A stretch of 64,000 nt of DNA, taken from the NCBI GenBank assembly GCA_947471745.1, contig CANJKZ010000820.1:3873001-3937000 (forward strand), in the 5' to 3' direction. The notes beneath the pieces were generated by a model. That model saw nothing but the letters and a program-made list of their open reading frames with translations, did no database searches and had not been told where the DNA came from. Source of the stretch: Closterium sp. Naga37s-1. Lineage: Eukaryota; Streptophyta; Zygnematophyceae; Desmidiales; Closteriaceae. Both the position numbers and the translations under genes were made by a program. Positions 44,701 to 54,936 of the stretch are shown piece after piece; position 1 is the first letter of the stretch; the number at the start of each line of letters is the position of its first letter.

Positions 44701-47700
44701 GACATGTGTCACCACCGACCCTAACTCCCGCGGGTACTTACCTTCTCGTCCGCTCCTGTACTCATTTGTTCTCAAATATGGCGTCAACTTTCGATCTCTG
44801 TTCTATGTGCCTTGCCTCTGCCATTGCCTGATGCTCAGTGAATGACTCACTCATGCCAATTGACTCACTCATGCCAATTGACTCAGGAATGAACAGAGCC
44901 CAACTCGGATAGCAGCATCAGCATGACCCACTCATGCAATTGCCTTCAACACCATCGCACGCTCTGCTCTGCTCTCTCCACGTCCCGCCCTGGATGGTTG
45001 GTTGCTAGAACCTCGACTCATGGGCTACCCTTGCTCTTTGCCCTGTCGCCTTTCCCTCTACCGTGCCCAATCAGCCTCTCAGCCAATGGAGAGCGCTCAT
45101 TGGTGGTTGACCTGAGTGATGCCTCGTTGGCGCCGCCTGATTGGTCCACGTTGCATCAGAGGAAGCCGCCTCTGCAGTCGTTTTCAGACGTGTCCATCTA
45201 CGAGCTTCACATCCGTGACTTCAGGTGCGCTTCATATCCGTGACTTCAGGTGCGCTTCACATCCGTGACTTCAGGTGCGCTTCACATCCGTGACTTCAGG
45301 TGCGCTTCACATCCGTGACTTCAGGTGCGCTTCACATCCGTGACTTCAGGTGCGCTTCACACCCGTGACTTCAGGTGCGCTTCACATCCGTTACTTCAGG
45401 TGCGCTTCACATCCGTGACTTCAGGTGCGCTTCACATCCGTGACTTCAGGTGCGCTTCACATCCGTGACTTCAGGTGCGCTTCACATCCGTGACTTCAGG
45501 TGCGCTTCACATCCGTGACTTCAGGTGCGCTTCACATCCGTGACTTCAGGTGCGCTTCACATCCGTGACTTCAGGTGCGCTTCACATCCGTGACTTCAGG
45601 TGCGCTTCACATCCGTGACTTCAGGTGCGCTTCACATCCGTGACTTCAGGTGCGCTTCACATCCGTGACTTCAGGTGCGCTTCACATCCGTGACTTCAGG
45701 TGCGCTTCACACCCGTGACTTCAGGTGCGCTTCACATCCGTTACTTCAGGTGCGCTTCACATCCGTGACTTCAGGTGCGCTTCACATCCGTGACTTCAGG
45801 TGCGCTTCACATCCGTGACTTCAGGTGCGCTTCACATCCGTGACTTCAGGTGCTCTTCACTCCTGCTGCCCTCGTTCCACATGCACTCTCTCTCCAAGCT
45901 TGCTCACCATTGGTTCTTCACCTCACCATTGGTTCTTCACCTCACCATTGGTTCTTCACCTCACCATTCGTTCTTCACCTCACCATTCGTTCTTCACCTC
46001 ACCATTCGTTCTTCACCTCACCACTCGTTCTTCACCTCACCACTCGTTCTTCACCTCACCACTCGTTCTTCACCTCACCATTCGTTCTTCACCTCACCAT
46101 TCGTTCTTCACCTCACCATTCGTTCTTCACCTCACCATTCGTTCTTCACCTCACCATTCGTTCTTCACACATGTGCCTGTGAAGCTGTTTGTGGAGCACG
46201 CTTTTGCACCTGTGCCATTATGCTCCTCGTTCTGCAGAATCCTGACCTGCCGAGCCCTGCTTGCACCCTGCTGCTGCTGCTACCTCATGTTCTCCTCTGC
46301 TCTATACAGTAACATACAACAACTCATGCGCCTCTCTTTCTTTCTACCTGCCTTGCTTCCTAACAATTTCTCTCATTCCCTCCCTCGCTCACCCCTTTTC
46401 TCCCATGCTCGCTCACCGCACCACCCAATGCATCCATCAGTGCATTGGACTCCTCAGTGCCCGAGCCCCACCGAGGAACGTACCTCGCCTTCACCCACCC
46501 CGTGAGTGCACCCCTGCCTGCCACTCCACGCCTGCGCCACTTCTCCCCAGCGCCTCACCACACTGGCCCCACTCCCGTCCATGCCCTGCCAACCACCGGC
46601 TCTTTACATGAGCCCCTCTGCTTACCTGTCGCCCATCACTCCTGTCTCTGTCCGCATGCTGTTCACCCATTCTCCTTGCCTTCCCACATACACGTCCATG
46701 TGCGCTATGCTATTGCCGCCTGCGTCTTCCCCACCACTGTCCCGCGCCTCTTCCCCACCCCTCCCCCACCCCTGCATCTTCCATCCAACACCTCGTCTCT
46801 CCTCCATCTCTCCTCCATCTCTCCTCCATCTCTCCTCCATCTCTCCTCCATCTCTCCTCCATCTCTCCTCCGTCTCTCCTCCGTCTCTCCTCCGTCTCTC
46901 CTCCGTCTCTCCTCCGTCTCTCCTCCGTCTCTCCTCCGTCTCTCCTCCGTCTCTCCTCCGTCTCTCCTCCGTCTCTCCTCCGTCTCTCCTCCGTCTCTCC
47001 TCCGTCTCTCCTCCGTCTCTCCTCCGTCTCTCCTCCATCTCTCCTCCATCTCTCCTCCATCTCTCCTCCATCTCTCCTCCATCTCTCCTCCGTCTCTCCT
47101 CCGTCTCTCCTCCGTCTCTCTTCCATCTCTCCTCCATCTCTCCTCCATCTCTCCTCCAACTCTCCTCCATCTCTCCTCCATCTCTCCTCCATCTCTCCTC
47201 CATCTCTCCTCCATCTCTCCTCCGTCTCTCCTCCGTCTCTCCTCCGTCTCTCCTCCAACTCTCCTCCATCTCTCCTCCATCTCTCCTCCATCTCTCCTCC
47301 GTCTCTCCTCCGTCTCTCCTCCGTCTCTCTTCCATCTCTCCTCCATCTCTCCTCCATCTCTCCTCCAACTCTCCTCCATCTCTCCTCCATCTCTCCTCCA
47401 TCTCTCCTCCATCTCTCCTCCAACTCTCCTCCATCTCTCCTCCATCTCTCCTCCATCTCTCCTCCATCTCTCCTCCGTCTCTCCTCCGTCTCTCCTCCGT
47501 CTCTCCTCCGTCTCTCCTCCGTCTCTCCTCCGTCTCTCCTCCATCTCTCTCCATCTTCCTCCATCTCTCCTCCATCTCTCCTCCATCTCTACAGCAGTCA
47601 CAGGGAGCACAGCATCTGACTCAACTAGCGGGCAGCGGGCTCACGCACCTGCACCTGCTGCCAGCCTACGACTTTGGCTCCGTCAATGAGGACAAAACCG

Positions 47701-50700
47701 CCTGGCAGGCTGTCGGTCAGTGCCTCTCGGTTCTCTATGTGTGTGTCCTGCTGTGCTCGGCTCCCATGCCCTCCTGCCTGCGCATTACTCTCCATGGCCC
47801 ACCTGCCTGCCCAGGCCTTCATCGAACTTTCTGAATGAGATTAGCAGCAAGTGGCAGGCTGGGGGTGGGTGGGGCAGGGGTGAGTGGCTGTGGAAGGATG
47901 CTGTCGTATTGCTTGAGAGATTGGGAGAGCAGTGATTGAGTGGGAGAGCAGTGATTGAGTGGGAGAGCAGTGATTGAGTGGGAGAGCAGTGATTGAGTGG
48001 GAGCGCAGTGATTGAGTGGGAGAGCAGTGATTGAGTGGGAGAGCAGTGAGCCAACTGGGAGAGCTGCGAGCCAACTGGCATCAGCCACATGGCTTATCAT
48101 TTCCACCAATCACTCCCCTCACTCACACGCCATCCTCTTGACTGCCCCCCCTCCTTCCATCTCTGCAGATGAGCCCTCCCTCAGGCAGTACCCGCCTGAC
48201 TCGGACCGCCAGCAGGCGGCTGTAGCAGCCGTGAAGGATGTGGACGCTTACAACTGGGGGTGAGTGGTTGCCGTCGAGGTTTTTGCGTGCCTGGTTGCGA
48301 GGATGTGTTGCTATGCTGTTTCCTGTTTGCTGTTTCCTGTTTCCTGTTTCCTGTTTGCTGTTTCCTGTTTGCTGTTTCCTGTTTGCTGTTTCCTGTTTGC
48401 TGTTTCCTGTTTGCTGTTTCCTGTTTGCTGTTTCCTGTTTGCTGTTTCCTGTTTGCTGTTTCCTGTTTGCTGTTTCCTGTTTGCTGTTTCCTGTTTGCTG
48501 TTTCCTGTTTGCTGTTTCCTGCTGCAGCCCAGCAAGCTGGCATGGCAGTGTGAAGGATGTGTGCGAGGTTCACAAGTGAGAGTGGGTGAGAGGGAGTGTC
48601 CGTCTGTGCTCTCACATGAATACGTGCCTGCCTCACTGTGTGCCTGCCCCTCTTCCTGCCTGCCCCTCTCCCCACCCACGCCCCCCTCCCCCAGATACGA
48701 CCCGGTGCACTGGGGTGTGCCGGATGGCAGCTATGCCACTCACGCTGACGGCACTGCTCGCACCCTCGAATTCCGTTCCATGGTGCAGGTGGGTGTGGTG
48801 CTGGTGCGTGTGGTGCAGGTGGGTGTGGTGCTGGTGCGTGTGGTGCAGGTGGGTGTGGTGCTGGTGCGTGTGGTGCAGGTGGGTGTGGTGCTGGTGCGTA
48901 TGGAGGGCTGGTGGTGAGTATGGTGCCTATTTTCTGTGCGGAGGATTCGACCGCCTTTTTCGTCTCCTGGGGGAATCAAGGATTTCACTCCACATAACAT
49001 GCAACATGCACATCCGTTATCCGTTGCCAGTAACTGTAGCACCTATCACATACCTTGCGTAAGAAAACTCAAAGCTGGCACATAATGATCATTAAAGAGT
49101 GAGTAAAGTTGCACAAAGAACAAGCTTCTGATTTTTCCCTCCTCTCTTTGCCCCCTGCTACATGCCAATTCTCACCCATGGCGGGCGGGCGCGAGGGCAG
49201 GCAGTGAACGGCATGGGGCTGCGCGTGGTGCTGGATGTGGTCTACAACCACCTCTACGCCAGCGGCCCTCACAGCCCCTTCTCCGTCCTCGATAAGGTGT
49301 GTCTCAATGAATGTCTCGCTGTTCTCACAGTCTCGCTGTTCTCACAGTCTCGCTGTTCTCACAGTCTCGCTGTTCTCACAGTCTCGCTGTTCTCACAGTC
49401 TCGCTGTTCTCACAGTCTCGCTGTTCTCACAGTCTCGCTGTTCTCACAGTCTCGCTGTTCTCACAGTCTCGCTGTTCTCACAGTCTCGCTGTTCTCACAG
49501 TCTCGCTGTTCTCACAGTCTCGCTGTTCTCACAGTCTCGCTGTTCTCACAGTCTCGCTGTTCTCACAGTCTCGCTGTTCTCACAGTCTCGCTGTTCTCAC
49601 AGTCTCGCTGTTCTCACAGTCTCGCTGTTCTCACAGTCTCGCTGTTCTCACAGTCTCGCTGTTCTCACAGTCTCGCTGTTCTCACAGTCTCGCTGTTCTC
49701 ACAGTCTTGTAGCCCTCACAGCCAGCAGCACATCCCCTTTTCTGTGCTCCATAAGGTGTGTCTGAGTGAGAGATAACGTGTGTCTGAGTGAGAAACAACG
49801 TGTGTCTGAGTGAGAGATAACGTGTGTCTGAGTGAGAGATAACGTGTGTCTGAGTGAGAGATAACGTGTGACTGACAGCTCTCTGCTACTTCCTTCCCAG
49901 CCCGTTGCTTATCTTTACACTCCCTCTCTGCGCCGCTCCTCCCTCTCTGCGCCGCTCCTCCCTCTCTCGCTGATCACCAGGTGGTACCCGGTTACTACGT
50001 GCGGAGGGACGTGGAGGGGCGCGTGGAGAGCAGTGCGTGCTGCAACAACACGGCGAGCGAGCATGCCATGGTGGAGCGCCTCATAGTGGATGATGTGCTC
50101 ACGTGGGCCACGCAGTACAAGGTCAGTCATGGCTGAAACATTTCTTCCTTCCTTTTTTAGATAGATTGTGATTTCTTGGTACTTGTGGTGCAACCTAGCT
50201 GAATGTAACCAGAAACAGGTCATGTCCAGAACACTGTTACGCTTACAGCACGGCTATGTCTTGAGAATACTCGTGCTTGTGTCAGCCATGTCAGGGCGCC
50301 AACACCTCTTCTTTCAACACTTATCCGTTGCCTCTGATCCCTGGTGCCATTGCATGGCAGGTGGATGGGTTCCGGTTTGATCTCATGGGGCACCTCATGA
50401 AGCACACCATGGTCAGTGCTGCTGTGAATTCTGTACAACATGATGAGCGATTTACGCACCGCTAAATCATTCTCATTCTCTTCACACTCATTATGTCTTT
50501 ACTTGTCTTCTCCTTGCCTCGTCTCCCTGCCTCTTCTTCTTGCCTCGCCCTCAGCTGTGCATCCGCTCGGCACTGGACGCACTCACAGTCGAGGAGCATG
50601 GGGTGGACGGCAAGGCCATCTACCTGTGAGCATGGGGTGGACGGCAAGGCCATCTACCTGTGAGCATGGGGTGGACGGCAAGGCCATCTACCTGTGAGCA

Positions 50701-53700
50701 TGGGGTGGACGGCAAGGCCATCTACCTGTGAGCATGGGGTGGACGGCAAGGCCATCTACCTGTGAGCATGGGGTGGACGGCAAGGCCATCTACCTGTGAG
50801 CATGGGGTGGACGGCAAGGCCATCTACCTGTGAGCATGGGGTGGACGGCAAGGCCATCTACCTGTGAGAATGAACCAACTGCTGAGATGTGTCTCAATGG
50901 TATCCTCTTACTTGTGAGAATCAACAGTTTCAACTGCTCATACCTCTGCCCACTAGACCGCATTATAGCATTCACGCTCACACCATGCCTGCTAGCATTT
51001 CACACACCGCTGCTGTCAGGTCTTGCCAGCTCTGCTTCTTGGGATCCATTCTGTTTTGTTATCCTTTCGCCACGCCCCTGCTCGCCCTGTAATGCTGTGA
51101 ACGCACACACCACACCAGGTATGGCGAGGGGTGGGATTTCGGCGAGGTGGCGAATAATGGCCGCGGGGTGAACGGAGCGCAGGCCAACCTGCACGGCACG
51201 GGCATTGGCAGGTGAGGCCCTCGTGTTGGCAGTGGATGGCAGGTGAGGCCCTCGTGCTGGCAGTGGATGGCAGGTGAGGCCCTCGTGCTGGCACTGGATG
51301 GCAGGTGAGGCCCTCGTGCTGGCAGTGGATGGCAGGTGAGGCCCTCGTGTTGGCAGTGGATGGCAGGTGAGGCCCTCGTGTTGGCAGTGGATGGCAGGTG
51401 AGGCCCTCGTGTTGGCAGTGGATGGCAGGTGAGGCCCTCGTGTTGGCAGTGGATGGCAGGTGAGGCCCTCGTGTTGGCAGTGGATGGCAGGTGAGGCCCT
51501 CGTGTTGGCAGTGGATGGCAGGTGAGGCCCTCGTGTTGGCAGTGGATGGCAGGTGAGGCCCTCGTGTTGGCAGTGGATGGCAGGTGAGGCCCTCGTGTTG
51601 GCAGTGGATGGCAGGTGAGGCCCTCGTGTTGGCAGTGAATGGCAGGTGAGGCCCTCGTGTTGGCAGTGGATGGCAGGTGAGGCCCTCGTGTTGGCAGTGG
51701 ATGGCAGGTGAGGCCCTCGTGTTGGCAGTGGATGGCAGGTGAGGCCCTCGTGTTGGCAGTGGATGGCAGGTGAGGCCCTCGTGTTGGCAGTGGATGGCAG
51801 GTGAGGCCCTCGTGTTGGCAGTGGATGGCAGGTGAGGCCCTCGTGTTGGCAGTGGATGGCAGGTGAGGCCCTCGTGTTGGCAGTGGATGGCAGGTGAGGC
51901 CCTCGTGTTGGCAGTGGATGGCAGGTGAGGCCCTCGTGTTGGCAGTGGATGGCAGGTGAGGCCCTCGTGTTGGCAGTGGATGGCAGGTGAGGCCCTCGTG
52001 TTGGCAGTGGATGGCAGGTGAGGCCCTCGTGTTGGCAGTGGATGGCAGGTGAGGCCCTCGTGTTGGCAGTGGATGGCAGGTGAGGCCCTCGTGTTGGCAG
52101 TGGATGGCAGGTGAGGCCCTCGTGTTGGCAGTGGATGGCAGGTGAGGCCCTCGTGTTGGCAGTGGATGGCAGGTGAGGCCCTCGTGTTGGCAGTGGATGG
52201 CTGTACAGCGGTAGCAAGAGCTAGGCATCCCCTCTTCTTCTTCCACAGCGACTGTGCACACACCGATTCTTCGTCATCTCCCCCTGAATGCTGGCCTTGG
52301 CTCCTCACAGCGATTCTTCTTCTCGCCTGAGTTCCTTTTCTTTCCCATCCCCCGTCCCACATTCCCCAACGCCCCTCTGCTTTCCTCGCCCCTCTGGCCT
52401 CTCCCCCTGCTGCAGTTTCAACGATCGCTTCCGCGATGCAGTGATCGGGGGGTCGCCCTTCGGCAATCCACAGCAGCAGGGCTTCGCCTCGGGCCTCCTG
52501 CTGCTCGTGTGTGCCCCATGTGGCCCCATTTCCCCCGTGTTCTATATCCCCCATGTCTCCTCCATGTCGATTTCTTTTCAAAGTAGACATCTCTCGCTCT
52601 CATCGTTTTTCGTTGCTGTTGTGGAGAAGTCACCCCCTCGTCTCCTTATCTTCACACCTCTGCTCATTCTGTAATGTGCTGTGTGCCCATGCAACGGCCG
52701 CACACATATGCCTTCACCCTCGTGCCTTCCCACAGCCGCCCAACTTGGCCCATGCCATCCCATCCCATCCCATCCCATCCCATGCCATCCCATCCCATCC
52801 CATCCCATCCCATCCCATCCCATCCCATCCCATCCCATGCCATCCCATCCCATCCCATCCCATCCCATCCCATCCCATCCCATCCCATCCCATCCCATCC
52901 CATCCCATCCCATCTCATCCCATCCCATCCCCCCATCTCAGCCCAACGAGTACGAGGAGAGCGAGCGGCAACGGGAATACAGCTCCAGCAGCAGTGGCAG
53001 CAGCAGCGGCAGCAGCAGTGGGGAGGAGAGCGGGGGCGAGGGGGGGTCATCAGTAGCGTGGTGGCGGCGGCGACTGGCGGAGAGTGTGGATGTGATCCAG
53101 GCGGGCATGGCGGGCAACCTCAGAGACTTTGCCTTCGCCTCTCATGCCACCGGCCAGCAGGTGGGTTGGTTATGAGAGGAAGGATGTTTGGGCAGTGCAG
53201 GGCACCTGGTCCATGCGTGTGAGGCAAGCTGTGAAAGAAGGTGATATGTGGTGAGACGTCACATTGTTTCATGTGGTAGGGTGTTTGGGCAGGGCAGGGC
53301 AATGCAGTGCAGGAGATGTGGTCCATGAGGGTGAGGTGAGGCAAGCTCTCTGTCCAGCTTGCCGCTCCTATGCCTCCACTGTCCACATCCACATTCTTCC
53401 TCCGTGCCTCACGTCCCCTTTCCTCCGCGCCTCACGTCCCCTTTCCTCTCCTCCCCTGCTCCTCACGGCTGCTGCCCGCACAGGTGACGGGAGGGCAGCT
53501 GTACACGTTTGGAGGGTCGCCTGTGGCGTATGCCGCCACCCCGCATGAATCGGTAAAGCTGACATGAATCGGTAAAGCTGACATGAGCTGACATGAATCG
53601 AGTGACGCGCACGCCATGCTGAAGACGGCCTTCTCCTTCCTGCCCACCGTTCCAAGCATGTGTTCTGTCTGTGTATCCCACACATACCCGACACTGTGCC

Positions 53701-54477
53701 AAGAACCAATTGAGATAGATATTCGTTTTTGCAAGCTTTGTGGCCTGCTTTGCTCTGTCTCATGCATGCTCTTCATTCCCTTTTCCACGGCATGTGCATG
53801 TACAGGTGACGTACATATCAGCACATGACAACGAGACTCTCTTTGACATCATCACCATCAAGGTACCACCTTCTCTGCCTGATTCTCATGCCACCATTTC
53901 ATGTCAGCACCATTTCGTGTCAGCACCATCTCGTGTCAGCACCATTTCGTGTCAGCACCATTTCGTTTCAGCACCATTTCGTGTCAGCACCATTTCGTGT
54001 CAGCACCATTTCGTGTCAGCACCATTTCGTGTCAGCACCATTTCGTGTCAGCACCATTTCGTGTCAGCACCATTTCGTGTCAGCACCATCTCGTGTCAGC
54101 ACCATCTCGTGTCAGCACCATCTCGTGTCAGCACCTTCTTGTGAGGAGTGCGCCTCTGCTTCTCTGCTCGTCCAGCACCTATGTACATATCCCCTCCACT
54201 CAATGCAGCCTTGCATCCTCCCCTTCCCTTCTGCGCTTCTGTTCCTTTGCGTTTCGTTGTTTCTTCTCCTCTGCACCCGCCCATCCACGCCCTCCCCCAT
54301 CCCCACCCACCAGGCAGCAGCAGCAGCAACCCCCCAGCAGCGCGTGGCAATGAATCGAGTGGGCATGGCGGTGGTGGCATGGGGGCAGGGCGTGCCATTC
54401 ATCCATGCGGGCGACGACCTGCTGCGCTCCAAGTCACTCGACCGTGACTCCTACCACTCAGGGGACTGGTTCAACCG
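38717..54477 (+). CDS. PU1: plant-type pullulanase / limit dextrinase, 23 exons, 3' end off-window
   Basis: Exons: 38717-39033, 39913-40126, 40520-41254, 41630-41783, 42024-42076, 42821-42935, 43656-43822, 44531-44733, 45075-45224, 46441-46501, 47595-47715, 48169-48259, 48695-48788, 49201-49296, 49981-50121, 50361-50411, 50555-50625, 51119-51211, 52416-52506, 52942-53160, 53484-53552, 53806-53862, 54314-54477. All are GT-AG with consistent phases. The Ser/Arg/Ala-rich start ([14 protein letters not shown]) fits a plastid transit peptide. Then come an N-terminal carbohydrate-binding-like region ([12 protein letters not shown]), CBM48-like YEGPLGA...WAPTAQ, and the GH13 barrel: VVLDVVYNH, the nucleophile site [11 protein letters not shown], the acid/base site YGEGWDFGE and [10 protein letters not shown]. 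The enzyme cleaves alpha-1,6 branches of starch and limit dextrins. Oddities are a 27-bp repeat array in exon 3 and an acidic Ser-rich insert in exon 20. After GDWFNR the family normally has roughly 250 more residues; those exons must lie past 64000. Confidence 0.92.
39715..39800 (+). pseudogene. decayed copy of the pullulanase exon 2 start
   Basis: TGCCGGCACTGGCAGGGGCGACGGTGACTAC...GGGGGCTGCACGTG matches acceptor plus start of exon 2 (39898-39960) closely for about 80 bp. It contains a 2-bp insertion (GTGTGTGGGGCG) that destroys the frame. Confidence 0.85.
40533..41150 (+). repeat. 27-bp coding minisatellite in pullulanase exon 3 (about 22 copies)
   Basis: The unit ATAGACATGGCCGCGCTGCC plus CACCGCC is nearly perfect throughout and encodes the nonapeptide IDMAALPTA in the gene's frame. 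Exon 3 enters it as [12 protein letters not shown] and leaves it as ALPAPPSST...[11 protein letters not shown]. The first and last flanking residues fit the family, so one unit is ancestral and the rest, about 190-200 residues, is an expansion. The near-identity of units argues for recent spread or homogenisation. It is open in five frames, which is only a consequence of the unit length. Confidence 0.93.
42059..42110 (+). repeat. duplicated exon end plus donor after pullulanase exon 5
   Basis: GCCTCTCACCTGCTgtaa occurs twice in tandem (18-bp unit, 42063-42098). Either donor (after 42076 or 42094) keeps the frame, so two isoforms differing by six residues are possible. Confidence 0.85.
42134..42415 (+). 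repeat. 16-bp minisatellite, pullulanase intron 5 (about 17 copies)
   Basis: Unit TATGGCATGGTGCAAT with variants (GCGAT, GTGAT). It begins near CGGGATGGCGCATGGCATGG; no exon similarity seen. Confidence 0.9.
42692..42775 (+). pseudogene. decayed copy of the pullulanase exon 6 start
   Basis: CCATGCAGGTGCGCACCAAG...CCCCACCTATCGTCGTTCATCTGCC is followed 121 bp later by the real acceptor and exon (42821) with the same first 30 bp. The downstream copy is the one that continues into [13 protein letters not shown]. Confidence 0.85.
43455..43560 (+). pseudogene. decayed copies of pullulanase exon 7 pieces
   Basis: CAGCGTCCAGCACACCCATC...AACGCCACATGCCTGCACGC and CTGCAGGTGGCAGGCAGGCG mirror the exon 7 start at 43656 (CATCAGGCACGCCCCTGGAC...GCCACGTGTCTGCAGGTGG). 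A second GATGGCAGGCGAGGCGCACT piece follows. Confidence 0.65.
45205..45852 (+). repeat. 25-bp minisatellite at the donor of pullulanase exon 9 (about 26 copies)
   Basis: Exon 9 ends GAGCTTCACATCCGTGACTTCAGgtgcg. The unit CTTCACATCCGTGACTTCAG plus gtgcg repeats head to tail to 45852. Every unit has a donor. A higher-order pattern is visible: the CACCCGTGAC variant followed by TCCGTTAC occurs twice, about 350 bp apart (45358-45393 and 45708-45743), pointing to block duplication of many units at once. Confidence 0.95.
45905..46166 (+). repeat. 19-bp minisatellite, pullulanase intron 9 (about 13 copies)
   Basis: Unit CCTCACCATTCGTTCTTCA with variants TTGG and ACTCG in blocks of three (three TTGG, then CATTCG, three CACTCG, then CATTCG). 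It resembles the exon-end unit only weakly. Confidence 0.9.
46790..47590 (+). repeat. 12-bp minisatellite, pullulanase intron 10 (about 66 copies)
   Basis: Unit TCTCTCCTCCAT/TCTCTCCTCCGT with AACTCTCC variants. It is strictly pyrimidine-rich and ends at the CTACAG acceptor of exon 11, so the array doubles as an enormous polypyrimidine tract. Confidence 0.95.
47922..48062 (+). repeat. 19-bp minisatellite, pullulanase intron 11 (7 copies)
   Basis: Unit GAGTGGGAGAGCAGTGATT, last copies diverged to GAGCCAACTGG. Confidence 0.9.
48312..48525 (+). repeat. 14-bp minisatellite, pullulanase intron 12
   Basis: About 14 copies of GCTGTTTCCTGTTT with a few shorter TTCCTG units at the left edge. Confidence 0.9.
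48778..48908 (+). repeat. 30-bp repeat at the donor of pullulanase exon 13 (4 copies)
   Basis: Exon 13 ends CCATGGTGCAGgtgggtg. The following unit gtgggtgtggtgctggtgcg plus TGTGGTGCAG repeats four times, so each unit again ends in the exon tail GTGGTGCAG with its donor. Thirty is a multiple of three and the unit is open, so later donors would add ten in-frame residues each. Confidence 0.9.
49305..49708 (+). repeat. 17-bp minisatellite, pullulanase intron 14 (about 23 copies)
   Basis: Nearly perfect units of TCTCGCTGTTCTCACAG. Each unit ends in CACAG, an acceptor-like sequence after a pyrimidine-rich stretch. An exon 14-end relic (CCCCTTTTCTGTGCTCCATAAGgtgtgt, 49733-49762) follows the array, and then about six 20-bp units GAGATAACGTGTGTCTGAGT (49767-49870). 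Confidence 0.9.
50594..50868 (+). repeat. 34-bp repeat at the donor of pullulanase exon 17 (8 copies)
   Basis: The first copy is coding: GAGCATGGGGTGGACGGCAA...CATCTACCT is the end of exon 17, followed by donor gtgagc. Seven exact copies follow in the intron, each with the exon tail and donor. The donor context gtGAGCATGGGG matches exon sequence GAGCATGGGG, so simple slippage between the two could have started the array. This is the clearest case of an exon-donor junction turned into a minisatellite. Confidence 0.97.
51200..52202 (+). repeat. 31-bp minisatellite at the donor of pullulanase exon 18 (about 32 copies)
   Basis: Exon 18 ends GGGCATTGGCAGgtgagg. The unit gtgaggccctcgtgttggca plus GTGGATGGCAG repeats about 32 times with very few changes. 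Each unit ends in a TGGCAG tail before gtgagg. The array occupies almost the whole first kilobase of the intron. Confidence 0.95.
52754..52932 (+). repeat. CATCC pentanucleotide repeat before pullulanase exon 20
   Basis: About 35 CATCC/CCATC units with a few CATGC interruptions, ending close to the ATCTCAG acceptor of exon 20. Confidence 0.95.
53894..54136 (+). repeat. 16-bp minisatellite, pullulanase intron 22 (about 15 copies)
   Basis: Unit ATTTCGTGTCAGCACC, with ATCTCG variants grouped at the ends. It does not derive from the exon 22 end (ACCATCAAGgtacc) as far as I can see. Confidence 0.9.
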
Positions 54478-54589
54478 GTGAGTGGGGAGTGCAGAGCAGA
54501 CCGAGTCACTGAGAGCTCGCTGGGTGAGTGTCAAGTGAACACTGTTGTTGTGCCATTTCTGTGCTGAGGGAAGGCTGGTGCAATGGCCA

Positions 54590-54660
54590 GTGCTGCGCTC
54601 CAAGTTGCTCGACAGGGACTCCTACCACTCAGGGGACTGGTTCAACCGGTGAGTCTGAGT
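54590..54660 (+). pseudogene. decayed copy of the pullulanase exon 23 end plus donor
   Basis: CAGTGCTGCGCTCCAAGTTG...GGGACTCCTACCACTCAGGG...TTCAACCGgtgagt repeats the last 60 bp of exon 23 and its donor with few changes, about 175 bp downstream. Use of this later donor is not excluded but would need an acceptor just before it. Confidence 0.85.
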
Positions 54661-54936
54661 GAACATCGTTGCTGTGCCATTTCGTCTCCGCACTTTCTGT
54701 TACGGTGGTTGGTGTGGATTCTCACTGAGTGCTGCCCCGCCTGTCTTCTTGCATTGAAGCATGCTGCGGGCAACACATGCTGCCACGCGAGGGACCACCT
54801 ACTGCTCTCAAAGTCACCCACCCAGCCACTCACCTGCCATTAAACGGGTCATGGGAAGTGCATGCTGCAAGTGGTCAGAGCAGAGTGGATCAATCGGTCA
54901 CAGGGGCACTATGAGATGCAGGGACGCACCACCACT

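Noticed and set aside
46445..47834. Open frames of 280-440 codons on both strands (Ser/Leu/Pro-rich and Glu/Arg-rich)
   Set aside because: These are translations of a 12-bp intronic repeat whose length is a multiple of three; only exon 10 and exon 11 pieces at the edges are real.
50626..50868. Possible CRISPR-like array (regular 31-34 bp repeats here and at 51200, 54937, 62819)
   Set aside because: Units are directly adjacent with no spacers, and the genome is eukaryotic with introns; they are minisatellites.
51000..52590. Minus-strand frames of 400-524 codons over the 31-bp array
   Set aside because: They simply translate the stop-free minisatellite in an intron of pullulanase; no non-repeat domain is present.
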